Part shown: positions 33,535-42,412 of the stretch, one piece after another
Numbering within the stretch: the stretch's first letter is position 1
Layout of the letters: every line of letters starts with the position of its first letter
From: a virus
Strand: one strand, 5' to 3'
DNA length: 48,190 nucleotides
IMG/VR virus record: IMGVR_UViG_3300023368_000001
Location: 1 to 48,190 of that record
Made by a program: the position numbers and the translations under genes
Notes under the pieces: model-generated
The model's input: the letters and a program-made list of their open reading frames with translations, nothing else
Told to the model about the DNA's origin: nothing
Database searches by the model: none

Positions 33535-34514
33535 GCCTCTTCCCCTCCAAACTCAATCTTTGAATTAATCCCAACAGCCTGCAACTCCCTGGCTACAGAA
33601 GCAGAGATCAATTGAGAAACCTCTTTGTTCCTTGATGCAAAATACTTCGACTTCGCATAGTCTACAATAAGATGATGCCACTCACTGCCGATGTCGGTAC
33701 TTGCATTATCTGAAACATATGACGAACTATAGCTATGTGACCTTTCTGGACTTTCCGAAACAAGAAATTTCGTTAACTCCATGTCCGGGATGTTAGGGAC
33801 ACTAAATGGACCTCCAACATGAAACCCGTCTCCCGATCCACTAGACCATCCATAGTCAATTCCGAAATTCATGACTTGGCCCATGTACTCGAATAAAAGA
33901 GATCCACCATTAAAGTTAGATGGATTGATGTTATAATTCGAGAACAAGTCACCAGATGCTAAATTTAAGATGTTGCTTCCGGGTGTAGACGTTATCCCGG
34001 AAATTAACCCACCATTAGAATTACGATTATACATGACCCTAAATGATAGCGGAACCTTTCGGTAAACCAAGGTTATCGAACCTGCATAACCTTGGCTTTC
34101 TGGAGCAACAGCGGGATTGTAGTACATTACACCATTGAAAAATGAAGCCATTGGTGTTTCGGAATATTCAGAATCAATCAAGAACTTTCGCTGAGAAACA
34201 ATCGTTGCTGGAAGACTTATTGGGCCTCCGTATATATCCGGATTTGATGACAAAAGGATTCTGTTTTTCGCAAGGTTTACTGATTCAACTTTCAAGAAAT
34301 CCGATGGTAGAGGAACCATACGCTGATCACCACCAACAAGACTTGCATCAACAGAATAAACTCTCATTATGCTATTGATAACTTCTGCCGGGAAGACAGA
34401 TGCAACAAAGAAAATCCCTGCATCAATACAATCTGCAAAATTGAACACCGAGGGATTCATATTCAAGTCTCTAGCATCAGACATGAACGAAGCTTTCATT
34501 TCACCGAAAGTCAT
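33531..34514 (-). CDS. Putative head-tail adaptor/connector protein, 327 aa
   Basis: The N-terminus (MTFGEMKASFMSDARDLNMN...FADCIDAGIFFVASVFPAEV) and the following LPSDFLKVESV segment recall phage head-completion proteins, which often begin with a helical region and then an adaptor-like beta domain. It overlaps the preceding gene by ATGA and has AAGGAG upstream. The next-upstream gene has a similar layout, so both may form successive connector rings. The exact family is not certain. Confidence 0.6.
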   Translation of the reverse strand: MTFGEMKASFMSDARDLNMNPSVFNFADCIDAGIFFVASVFPAEVINSIMRVYSVDASLVGGDQRMVPLPSDFLKVESVNLAKNRILLSSNPDIYGGPISLPATIVSQRKFLIDSEYSETPMASFFNGVMYYNPAVAPESQGYAGSITLVYRKVPLSFRVMYNRNSNGGLISGITSTPGSNILNLASGDLFSNYNINPSNFNGGSLLFEYMGQVMNFGIDYGWSSGSGDGFHVGGPFSVPNIPDMELTKFLVSESPERSHSYSSSYVSDNASTDIGSEWHHLIVDYAKSKYFASRNKEVSQLISASVARELQAVGINSKIEFGGEEA

Positions 34515-35158
34515 AATACTCCTTCAATGTTTTCAATTGGGAACTTGTCGATATATTGCAACTTCTTTTCCCATGCTGCAATATACAACTGGTACTGTTG
34601 CGGCTCTTCATCTTGGATACGTGCAAGTGCAGCAGCATATTCGACAACAAGTCCCTCAAGGGATGATGGTATTGATGTGTTATCTGGAGAATCGTCTTGG
34701 TTCTCAGAATCGTACATGAATGGAAACGGTACGTAATTAATAGAGTTGTAAATATCAGAACGAGGATGTATTTCAATCCTGCTTCCAGAAGGACCGTGAG
34801 TTATGGAATATATCGGATCAAATGGGGAACTTAGCTCTGGACTTGTGTTTACGATAGCCGAGTATTCTTCAGGAGAGAGTTTTGCACATAAGACATTTGT
34901 CCTGTATACAGAACTAATCCTAAACATCTTCTTAGATAGGTCGGTGTCATTGATAGAGCTACTTGCAAATGAGTCTGACTGGATGGTGTCACCCATTTCA
35001 GACAATGGAACAAATCTAAATACTCCTATTACTCCCTCATTAAGCCAGTCGGAAACTTGAGCCCTTGTTGGTGTAGTTGAAGTCGTAAGTTTCTGGTCAA
35101 TCAACGAGCCAACTGCATCAATCATCAACCTTGCAGTACGCTTTACGGCCAGTCCCAT
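34511..35158 (-). CDS. Putative head-completion/adaptor protein, 215 aa
   Basis: The layout RTARLMIDAVGSLIDQKL...RAQVSDWLNEGVIGVFRFVP followed by a beta-rich part with YRTNVLCAKLSPEEY, and a C-terminal helix LVVEYAAALARIQDEEPQQY is typical of adaptor proteins directly after the capsid gene (DUF6682-like in my memory). Start ATG 35158 has AAGGAAGG upstream. It connects portal and tail in the inferred virion. Confidence 0.65.
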   Translation of the reverse strand: MGLAVKRTARLMIDAVGSLIDQKLTTSTTPTRAQVSDWLNEGVIGVFRFVPLSEMGDTIQSDSFASSSINDTDLSKKMFRISSVYRTNVLCAKLSPEEYSAIVNTSPELSSPFDPIYSITHGPSGSRIEIHPRSDIYNSINYVPFPFMYDSENQDDSPDNTSIPSSLEGLVVEYAAALARIQDEEPQQYQLYIAAWEKKLQYIDKFPIENIEGVL

Positions 35159-35175
35159 TAACAAACCTTCCTTCT

Positions 35176-35214
35176 GGTGGGCTCAGGTTCACCTACATGA
35201 AGCCCAAGCCCACC
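35176..35214 (-). promoter_or_regulatory. Hairpin after the capsid gene
   Basis: Perfect 8-bp arms GGTGGGCT (35176-35183) and AGCCCACC (35207-35214), with an inner TTCA/TGAA pair, lie between the capsid stop and the next gene. No T-tract follows on the minus strand. It may lower read-through from the highly expressed capsid gene or protect its mRNA 3' end. Confidence 0.55.
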
Positions 35215-35246
35215 ACCCTGTCCACACGTCAATACAATGCCAAGGC

Positions 35247-36776
35247 CTACACAACCAGCTTCAGGACCGCATGCGTGGATTCATGAATTACTTGAATCCC
35301 CGCTTCTGTGATCATGTAGTCAAGCTGACCATCGGTCTCCAAGGTCCCGACATTCGACAACATCTGAGTTGGACGCAATGGGCGATACTTGATGTTTTTC
35401 ATATCAAGAATTACCGCATAGTCCTTGAACCTACCACGAAGATGCTTGAATGGAACCATCCTAAGCGTACCAACAGGACTTGTCAAAGTTCGGATATTAG
35501 GAATACCCAAAGCATTTGTAATCGTATGGTCGCCAAACATGAATCCACCATTGTTGCCCTGCTTACCCGCAAGATTTGCAAGAACAACAAGCCACTCGTT
35601 ACTAGCAAGCATAATCTTGGTTTCACTCGGATCATCAACAAGATCATCAAAGACCTTTGACAACAACGTGTGAATATCCGTAATGGTTGCAGTACTCCGA
35701 CTAAGCATAAAGTCAGGGTTGAGATCGGCATTTTTAGTGACAATCCAGCCCGGTTTGGAAACCAAGCCGGTTGCCGCAAGACCAACACCAAGACCCTTGA
35801 ACCTAGTCAACGGATTCTCAGTAGTAGAATCAATGACGCCATAATCGACGCCATCAATACCGCCAGCTTGAAACATCATAGAATATTCAAGCGCAGTCTT
35901 GTGCTGAATAGTCTTACGAAGACGCAAGATGCCCAACTCGTCGCCACCCCGCATGGAAACAGCCTTGAGCGTCTTTGTTACCGTCCAAGGAGTCTTGAAG
36001 ATCTGCACGTAATTACGGAGACTACGTGATTTCTTCCTCGTCTCGTTGGGCAACCCAGAACCCTGCGGCATTCCCTGAAGGTGATCCTCCGGAGTAACAA
36101 CAGTGACATCAACAGCTACAGAGCCAACAGTCGCCCAATTGACAATATTAAACGCACCACCGCCAACGGCAGCAGGAACAGCCGCAACCTCAGCGGACAG
36201 CGCAGATACACCAGTAGCCGCACTCGTTGCAATTACAATCGCATCCTTCTTGTTTCCGGGAGCGTTTGCACTAACATTTCCAGCTTGGTCATTAATGTAA
36301 CGGTCACTTGCACCAGCAAGAGCACCCTTCTTAATGACCACACTAAAGGAATTGCCAGCAGCATTCTTAACCGTCATGTAGATCTGAGGAGGACCTCCAG
36401 TAAGCCAATCCCCATCTCCAGCTGGAGATGTTTCAATAGCTTGCCAGTCTTGCGGACTGTCGAGTTCAAGAAGAACCGTCTTGTTAGCGGCTATACCGTA
36501 AGTGACCAACTTTGCAGAAAAGTCACGAACAGTGAGAAGCTCATTCTCCATGTGGGTAAATTGAATCTCGCTTGTTGGCTTGGTTCCAGTTCCCTGCATC
36601 CAACTGATGAGCTTTGTTTGATCAGCACCGAGAAGGTGAATGATCGGTGAAATGTCCAAAATGAATCGGTCCGGGTTGTTAAACTCCGTGCCGTAACCAA
36701 CGAACATGTCTTGACTGTTGGCCGAACCAACATTCGCACCAGCCGCTGTATTAAGTGGATTTTGCTGCCATGGCAT
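35247..36776 (-). CDS. Major capsid protein (SU10/DUF5309-like)
   Basis: The 509-aa protein forms the icosahedral shell. The C-terminal half shows the pattern of DUF5309-type HK97-fold capsid proteins: an RGGDELGILRLRKTIQHK helix region, TLTSPVGTLRMVPFK, YAVILDMKNIKYRPLR and a final MITEAGIQVIHES segment. A Gly/Ala-rich insertion at about 175-230 may be a surface domain. ATG 36776 has a perfect AGGAGG. It is downstream of scaffold and portal, in the standard order. Confidence 0.85.
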   Translation of the reverse strand: MPWQQNPLNTAAGANVGSANSQDMFVGYGTEFNNPDRFILDISPIIHLLGADQTKLISWMQGTGTKPTSEIQFTHMENELLTVRDFSAKLVTYGIAANKTVLLELDSPQDWQAIETSPAGDGDWLTGGPPQIYMTVKNAAGNSFSVVIKKGALAGASDRYINDQAGNVSANAPGNKKDAIVIATSAATGVSALSAEVAAVPAAVGGGAFNIVNWATVGSVAVDVTVVTPEDHLQGMPQGSGLPNETRKKSRSLRNYVQIFKTPWTVTKTLKAVSMRGGDELGILRLRKTIQHKTALEYSMMFQAGGIDGVDYGVIDSTTENPLTRFKGLGVGLAATGLVSKPGWIVTKNADLNPDFMLSRSTATITDIHTLLSKVFDDLVDDPSETKIMLASNEWLVVLANLAGKQGNNGGFMFGDHTITNALGIPNIRTLTSPVGTLRMVPFKHLRGRFKDYAVILDMKNIKYRPLRPTQMLSNVGTLETDGQLDYMITEAGIQVIHESTHAVLKLVV

Positions 36777-36790
36777 TTAATTGCCTCCTG

Positions 36791-37603
36791 TTATAGATTA
36801 TTAGGATCAAGCATTGTCGTGTACCGCGATTGCGAAACTCGACCTTGATCACTTTCTGGACTATCCGAATCTCCACTCATTCCGACAATGCTGGCAGGAG
36901 GCAATTCAGGTTGGCCGTTGCTTTTAGCAGGCTCCTTATCGCTTTTTTGTCCAGGATTATCAGGATTTGTGGGGTTGCTGGAAATAGGCTCTCCTCGCTT
37001 ATCACGCAAGCTGGAGTACATGCCAAACATTTCCTCTGGGGTTAAGTCTCCGGGATTAATGAGGAACTTCACATAACGGTCTGCTTCATCCTCAGGAATC
37101 CCCCTCTCTTTCAATAAGTCCATGTGCTGCTTCCGTAGCGCATCGGCTACTTGTCCGCCCATGGTCTTCATGTCACGATCTTGAATGCTTTGGCGTCCTT
37201 GCGTATTGTACGAAGTTCCAAGATTCTCGTTCATGGCATTATCAATTTCATTATTAGCCGACTGATTCCCGACATGAGATCCCCCCATGTGCTCCATTAC
37301 TAATTTTGTTGCATCGGCATTCGCATCAAGATATGCAATCACATCAATATACGGAGCAAGAGGAGCAACTTTTGCATAATCTTCTCTAGCCTTGATGCAC
37401 TCATCATGCCAATACCTTTCGGCCTTCGACATGTTTTGAGGATCATCATTAATACCAACATCCGCACTTATGGAGGCCGGGTCACTTGCGTCTGATTCGG
37501 ACCTCGGCGTAGCTACGATGACATTAGGAGGACTTCCGGGATCCTCGAATTTGTCCAAAGTAGCACCTGACCCATTTTCAATCACTGTCTTTTTTTCCAT
37601 CAT
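36791..37603 (-). CDS. Putative scaffolding protein
   Basis: The 270-aa protein is acidic, rich in Ser, Pro, Asp and Asn, with a helical centre (SKAERYWHDECIKAREDYAKV, ADALRKQHMDLLKERGIPED) and disordered ends. Such composition between portal and capsid genes is typical of scaffolds that guide procapsid assembly. The start is ATG 37603 after TTGGAGCTG; the gene overlaps the portal gene by 26 nt. No protease for scaffold removal is seen next to it. Confidence 0.75.
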   Translation of the reverse strand: MMEKKTVIENGSGATLDKFEDPGSPPNVIVATPRSESDASDPASISADVGINDDPQNMSKAERYWHDECIKAREDYAKVAPLAPYIDVIAYLDANADATKLVMEHMGGSHVGNQSANNEIDNAMNENLGTSYNTQGRQSIQDRDMKTMGGQVADALRKQHMDLLKERGIPEDEADRYVKFLINPGDLTPEEMFGMYSSLRDKRGEPISSNPTNPDNPGQKSDKEPAKSNGQPELPPASIVGMSGDSDSPESDQGRVSQSRYTTMLDPNNL

Positions 37604-39677
37604 CAGCTCCAACTTTCTTTGCCTGGTTTAATAGTATGTGCTCTCTTGCCTTGAACATAGCAGCAGCAGAAGCACCTTGCGCAGAAACCTTGTTCCTCTC
37701 AAGCGCAAGTCTCTCTTGGAAGACACCAAGTTCATCACTCATCCTTGCCCGTACAAGTTTCTGCTCCATTTCAGTCTGAAGCATTTGAGTGTTAATAGCA
37801 ATGCCAGCATTCGTAGCATCATTCTTGACCATTGACTGTTGCAATTGCCTACGTAGAGTTTGATTCAAGCCCTCAATCTGCTTCAATGAGTCCTCCATCT
37901 GATTCACCTGAGTTGCCAATTGCTGAGCCTTGCCCATTCGCTCAATCAATGCATCCTTATTCACAACATCTGTCTTCTTCAAAGCCTCTTCTTGGTCAAT
38001 AATGCCGAGCTGGTACAACTCCATGTTCATCTGCAACAATGCCATCCTGTTTGTAGGCATTGAAGTTCCATCATATGCTACAATGTCATATTTTCCAATA
38101 GAAGGATCATTGAACTTCTTCATTTCTTTCGTAATCGGGTCGATACCCATCTGGTTCAAGTATATGTCCCTGTAGTCTTCATTCTTCTCACCGGCAATTC
38201 TCATTATCTTTGGCATCTTGTACAATGCTTGTGCATAGTCAACCATTACACGGCCAAGGCGCCTTAATGCATGGTTGGCGTGCTGAACCTTGAACTTGAT
38301 CTTACGCTGTCCTGCTTCCTCTAGGGCCAACATGCCACGATACGTATCAGGAGCACCAGTGTTTGATCCCATCATGTTCGAAAACACGCCAACCGAATAT
38401 TCCATTGCATCCTTCTCGAGACCCTCAAGCTGAAACCAACCAGCAGGAAGTTGACCTGGATATATAGGCTCTGGTTTATCAAACCCCTGGGTATACTCCA
38501 AAATCGTTCCAGCACGAGCACCAGTCTCTTCCCACTCCTGCTTGTCGACAATTGAACCACGTTGAGAAATCCAACGAAAGTTCGACATTTGAGAGGCATT
38601 GTGAATCATAATAGAATGACTCTTATTTATCACACGTTGCGTTCCCTTTAAAAGAGAAACATCTCCAGACACCCATGGTGTTCCGTTGTGGTGCAGATAG
38701 AACGGGATTATTGGATAAGTGTCCGTTGGCAAAACCGTTCTGTACAAAACAGTTGAACTGTCAATAGTCGCAGTAACGCGAACTCTGGTTCTCCATATCT
38801 TGTTATAGTGTTGGCCTTTTTTTGCGTAACTTGGGTCCCACTCTTCCGGAGTGTAGATTTCAACAGAGCCACGCTCCATGTCGAATACCTTCCAATACGG
38901 TACTCGAATCTTTTCATAATCCTCAATAACCCGAACAGATTCATCGTCATTGCCAATATAGCTGTAGTCGTTCTGGCTAAACCCGTACCCGTTTGTCCCG
39001 TCATTCAAGAGAGGATTGACAAGAGGCTTATCGTCAACTGGACCAATTGAACCCTTGGCCATGTTTACCACTTCCACCTGATCTGGAAAATTAAACTTCA
39101 ACGTACTCTTTGGAACAAGTCTGGATATTTTTATTGATCTAGCATCAGACAAGTCAATCTCTCTGCTTAACGGATCTGGATATACATCCCACACAGGAAG
39201 ACTCGACATTGTTACTTCACCAGAACCATCGTCAGCATACGGGTCTATTCCAATAAACAAATAGCCAGCACCAACAGAGAAGTAATTTGTAATGCATTGC
39301 TGATACTTGGAATCACCGTCGTTCCGCTGCCAGATCCAAGTAAGAATATCAGACCAAAGCGCTGCGATAGCAGGGTCAGCATCATCACGAGGTAGTGCCT
39401 TGAATGTGGGCCTTGTCGCAACAAAAATTGCTACTTCTTGAAGGATGATTGGCTTGATTCTTTCCACAACAACAGGAGCCATGCCATTCAACTTCATCTC
39501 TATTATTTCAGCAGCGGTATAATGCTTGCCATTAAAAAAGTCGTTGTCTTCGGCAACATTCTTTATCCAATTGGCCCTCGAAGACGAATACGATTCCCAC
39601 TGAGCGAATATCTTTTTCGCAAGAGCTGCACTCTTTATTGAATCGCTTTTCTTAATTTGGTCTACATCGAAATCCAT
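37578..39677 (-). CDS. Portal protein
   Basis: The 699-aa protein is the dodecameric vertex through which DNA enters and leaves. It starts with a helical region ending in WIKNVAEDNDFFNGKHY, then RIKPIILQEVAIFVATRPTFKALPRD, and a core with SVGAGYLFIGID and SSLPVWDVYPDP typical of short-tailed phage portals. A long coiled-coil-like C-terminus (about 560-690) fits an internal barrel. The ATG overlaps the end of the terminase gene, with GAAGGGA upstream. Order terminase-portal-scaffold-capsid supports the call. Confidence 0.88.
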   Translation of the reverse strand: MDFDVDQIKKSDSIKSAALAKKIFAQWESYSSSRANWIKNVAEDNDFFNGKHYTAAEIIEMKLNGMAPVVVERIKPIILQEVAIFVATRPTFKALPRDDADPAIAALWSDILTWIWQRNDGDSKYQQCITNYFSVGAGYLFIGIDPYADDGSGEVTMSSLPVWDVYPDPLSREIDLSDARSIKISRLVPKSTLKFNFPDQVEVVNMAKGSIGPVDDKPLVNPLLNDGTNGYGFSQNDYSYIGNDDESVRVIEDYEKIRVPYWKVFDMERGSVEIYTPEEWDPSYAKKGQHYNKIWRTRVRVTATIDSSTVLYRTVLPTDTYPIIPFYLHHNGTPWVSGDVSLLKGTQRVINKSHSIMIHNASQMSNFRWISQRGSIVDKQEWEETGARAGTILEYTQGFDKPEPIYPGQLPAGWFQLEGLEKDAMEYSVGVFSNMMGSNTGAPDTYRGMLALEEAGQRKIKFKVQHANHALRRLGRVMVDYAQALYKMPKIMRIAGEKNEDYRDIYLNQMGIDPITKEMKKFNDPSIGKYDIVAYDGTSMPTNRMALLQMNMELYQLGIIDQEEALKKTDVVNKDALIERMGKAQQLATQVNQMEDSLKQIEGLNQTLRRQLQQSMVKNDATNAGIAINTQMLQTEMEQKLVRARMSDELGVFQERLALERNKVSAQGASAAAMFKAREHILLNQAKKVGADDGKKDSD

Positions 39678-41164
39678 GATTTCCCTTCGGGATTTTCCAA
39701 ATCATAGGAATCTCCAGATTTTCTAGACAATGAAAAGTTCGCAATTTCTGGAGGATGACTAACCTTGCAGGCATAATAAACAGCATCAAGAATGTCGTCA
39801 TGTGCAGCATTTGGAAATGCATATAGTTCGTTTCTGAATTCATTCATATCTGACCTCTGGAAGAACCTACCAGAAGAAAACAATGGCTGCAACGACTTTA
39901 TTCTTGAATTTTTTGAAGTCCTTGGCTTTGTCTCCACTATCCCAAACATTACACCTCGCTCAACCATCTGGTCTCTGAACTCATTAGCAATGATTTGCTG
40001 GAACTGTACTGTTTCAATGTTTATTGTAGCTGCATGATACTTTTCGCCTATGTAGAATATTGAATCAATAATGACCTTCATGCTGTTTGTCTTCATCCTC
40101 TTGTATTCTAGCAGATACTTATTCCCGTCAAAGTCTGTCGCAACTGCGGCAACTACAGACCAATCCGATGATGCACTAACGCTGATTGCAAGATCAACAC
40201 CAACGCCAACACTCACTGGTGTTATTACATTCCCAATCTTCAGCCAACCAAGCCCATTGTGAGCACTGAATCCATATTCAGCATCACACGTTAAATTCCA
40301 GTCTGGATTGAATGTTTGGTCATCAAGAGAAATCGCCACGTTCATATACTCCTGCCAAAAGGCATCAGGAGTACCACGAGCATTGAAGCTAGCCTGAAGA
40401 GCCAAAAGCTTCTTCATCGGGAAACGTTCAGGCCACAACGGTCTACCAGCAGAAAGGTCCCCACCATCAGAACCAACTATTGCCTGATAGTAGTGAGTCT
40501 TGAATGCTGGATCTACTTTTAACCTGTTCAGATAGGCACGCTCGTGAACGATCGTCCCTATTGTGATCAGCCGCCCATCGTCAGCCAAGGACGGCTCTAC
40601 GGCCTTTGTGATCCACTTGATGTTCTTGTCAATCAATTCAGGAGTAGCCGAATTCACCTCAGACTCGAAATCGTCCATGATAATATCATTCGGACGAACC
40701 ACCGAATCAGTCCCATAGATCATTCCACGAATCTTTTGACCGGTGCCCTTTGCTACAATCCTACAATGGTTCTTTGTGATAATCTCATCTTCAGTCCATT
40801 TGTCACCAACAAGATTGCCATAGTAAGCCTTTAGTCTTAAATTTCCCTGAAGGTTGTTCTTTATTACCGTGAGAAAATTTATCGACTGAGCTTGTGATTC
40901 CGAAATCAGGATGGCAAAATAATCTACACTTTCTGGAGAATTGCATATCTTCCAAAGAGGATAACAGATTGCAGCCATTGTTGACTTTGCATGACCACGA
41001 GGAGCGATTATTGCAAGTCTCTTAATCGACTCATCTTCCAAGTCTCTTTGGATCGCGGTATGAAATGGAGGAGTTTTAGCATAAACAACTTTTGGCAAAA
41101 AGATCTCCATGAAAGCCTTCATGCTCTTGCTGCAAATGCTGCGAACTTGTTCCCGCTGGTCCAC
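39662..41164 (-). CDS. terL: Terminase large subunit
   Basis: This 500-aa ATPase-nuclease pumps DNA into the head. The ATPase shows Walker A APRGHAKST (54-62) and Walker B IIMDDFESE (161-169, catalytic E167 or E169). The RNase H-like nuclease shows D324 (GVDLA), E384 (NIETVQ) and the HDDILDA cluster (455-461). Start GTG 41164 has AAGGAG 11 nt upstream. It is separated from the TerS-like gene by about 5 kb of secreted-protein and lysis genes, which is unusual. Confidence 0.95.
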   Translation of the reverse strand: MDQREQVRSICSKSMKAFMEIFLPKVVYAKTPPFHTAIQRDLEDESIKRLAIIAPRGHAKSTMAAICYPLWKICNSPESVDYFAILISESQAQSINFLTVIKNNLQGNLRLKAYYGNLVGDKWTEDEIITKNHCRIVAKGTGQKIRGMIYGTDSVVRPNDIIMDDFESEVNSATPELIDKNIKWITKAVEPSLADDGRLITIGTIVHERAYLNRLKVDPAFKTHYYQAIVGSDGGDLSAGRPLWPERFPMKKLLALQASFNARGTPDAFWQEYMNVAISLDDQTFNPDWNLTCDAEYGFSAHNGLGWLKIGNVITPVSVGVGVDLAISVSASSDWSVVAAVATDFDGNKYLLEYKRMKTNSMKVIIDSIFYIGEKYHAATINIETVQFQQIIANEFRDQMVERGVMFGIVETKPRTSKNSRIKSLQPLFSSGRFFQRSDMNEFRNELYAFPNAAHDDILDAVYYACKVSHPPEIANFSLSRKSGDSYDLENPEGKSWISM

Positions 41165-41172
41165 AGATATAC

Positions 41173-41478
41173 CTACTCCTTCGAAATACCAATGAAAACA
41201 TCTTCTCCATCAATAATAATCCGATTGAGCAAGCGAAGAGCATTGGCTCCTTCATACAAGTCGATGCTGCCGTCTTCAATTGCATCATCAAGGAAGTCGG
41301 CGATAAGCTGCAAATCAACAGCAAGTCGCCGAATGTCAAGACTCGCTTCACCAATAGAACCAACGGTGCCTTCACTAACGCCCTTCTTTACAGACCGAGC
41401 AACTGGCTCTATGTATTCAGAAATGGAACCAAGTTTATCTGAAATAAACTTCCATGCCAATTGAGTATAGTCCTTCAT
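41173..41478 (-). CDS. Hypothetical helical protein between holin candidate and terminase
   Basis: The 101-aa protein is helical and acidic (ISEYIEPVARSVKKGV, LDIRRLAVDLQLIADFLDDA), without a membrane segment or known motif. ATG 41478 has GAGGGG upstream. By position it could serve lysis or packaging, but neither is supported by sequence. Confidence 0.7.
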   Translation of the reverse strand: MKDYTQLAWKFISDKLGSISEYIEPVARSVKKGVSEGTVGSIGEASLDIRRLAVDLQLIADFLDDAIEDGSIDLYEGANALRLLNRIIIDGEDVFIGISKE

Positions 41479-41479
41479 G

Positions 41480-41767
41480 TCAACCCCTCTTGATTGATAA
41501 TACAAGTTCCCTGACGTTCTTCAAGACAGAAAACACGCCAACAGCAATAGCGCCCAACAACCCACCATTCAGAATAATGTCCTTGGCTAGGCCAGATCCA
41601 CCAGTAAAACTCTCGTAGACCATCCCGGCAGATGCAGCACCAATTGGACCAAGAATCTTCTGCCATGGACGAGACCCAGACACAAGACCAATCTTCTTAC
41701 CGGTAGCCCCGCCAGCAAGAGAAGCCGATAACCCAGCAATGCCAACAACTAAATTACTCCAATCCAT
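41480..41767 (-). CDS. Holin candidate
   Basis: The 95-aa protein has two or three hydrophobic segments (LVVGIAGLSASLAGGATG, ILGPIGAASAGMVY, GGLLGAIAVGVFSVL) and a basic C-terminus, typical of holins, which form membrane holes that release or activate the endolysin. ATG 41767 has AAGGAGA and overlaps the end of the endolysin gene, which supports coupled expression. A longer upstream in-frame start is rejected for lack of a ribosome site. Confidence 0.65.
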   Translation of the reverse strand: MDWSNLVVGIAGLSASLAGGATGKKIGLVSGSRPWQKILGPIGAASAGMVYESFTGGSGLAKDIILNGGLLGAIAVGVFSVLKNVRELVLSIKRG

Positions 41768-42119
41768 CTCTATCTCCTTCCAGTTTGTTCCCTGATTTCT
41801 TCCTGTAACGCTCAACGTCAAACTCAATATGCAAGTGAGAGTCACCATGAAGAATAACGTCGTAGTCTTCACCAAGCTCCTTCTTCATGTCAGAAAGAAC
41901 AAGTTTTTTTACATCATCAGAAAATGCCCATGTCCTTAAGTCAAGAGCATACCCGTAATAATGATAACTCCCTATTCCATGAGCCCCGTCAGTTCCGGAT
42001 GTTACCGTTACCTTGTTGTCACCATACTTCCAAAAAATACGCCCAGCAGCAAGAAGAACTTTTCTCATTCTGTAGCTCAAGCCAGAAAGACTTGCACCGC
42101 CTGCAAATTCTATGTTCAA
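41754..42119 (-). CDS. M15-type peptidase endolysin
   Basis: The 121-aa protein shows the zinc site of M15 (VanY/L-Ala-D-Glu) peptidases: SYHYYGYALD with H53 and D60, and SHLHIEF with H95-x-H97. It would cut peptide cross-links in peptidoglycan at the end of infection. No signal peptide is seen, so it depends on a holin. Start is TTG 42119, overlapping the previous TGA (ATTGA), with GGTGGTGG upstream. It is next to the membrane protein and holin candidate, forming a lysis cassette. Confidence 0.88.
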   Translation of the reverse strand: MNIEFAGGASLSGLSYRMRKVLLAAGRIFWKYGDNKVTVTSGTDGAHGIGSYHYYGYALDLRTWAFSDDVKKLVLSDMKKELGEDYDVILHGDSHLHIEFDVERYRKKSGNKLEGDRDGLE

Positions 42120-42412
42120 TTTACACCACCACCCGATATGTCACTAATCGCCTTGTCGTAACCTTCTTTTCGTATTATCCAAAACTCATTTGCCGTGATC
42201 CTCTTTCCAAGCAAGCGATGAGCCTCTTCATTCATTATAAGCAGATTTTCTTGATTGCGGTCTATTCTCTCAAGAGTTGATGTCACCATTACTGCACTTC
42301 TCGTTGTGGATACTGCAATCCCAATTATGGAGAACAATAACACTATGATTGAAATTGACGTTCTTGTGTCAACACCAACGAAAAGAGAGGGCTTGTCACT
42401 GCCTTGACTCAT
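42116..42412 (-). CDS. Small membrane protein of the lysis cassette (spanin or holin-like)
   Basis: The 98-aa protein has one transmembrane helix at about 18-36 (ISIIVLLFSIIGIAVSTT) and a charged, helical C-terminus, as in inner-membrane spanins or antiholins. It overlaps the secreted-protein gene upstream (TAATG) and the endolysin downstream. No lipoprotein partner is evident, so the spanin role is unproven. Confidence 0.6.
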   Translation of the reverse strand: MSQGSDKPSLFVGVDTRTSISIIVLLFSIIGIAVSTTRSAVMVTSTLERIDRNQENLLIMNEEAHRLLGKRITANEFWIIRKEGYDKAISDISGGGVN

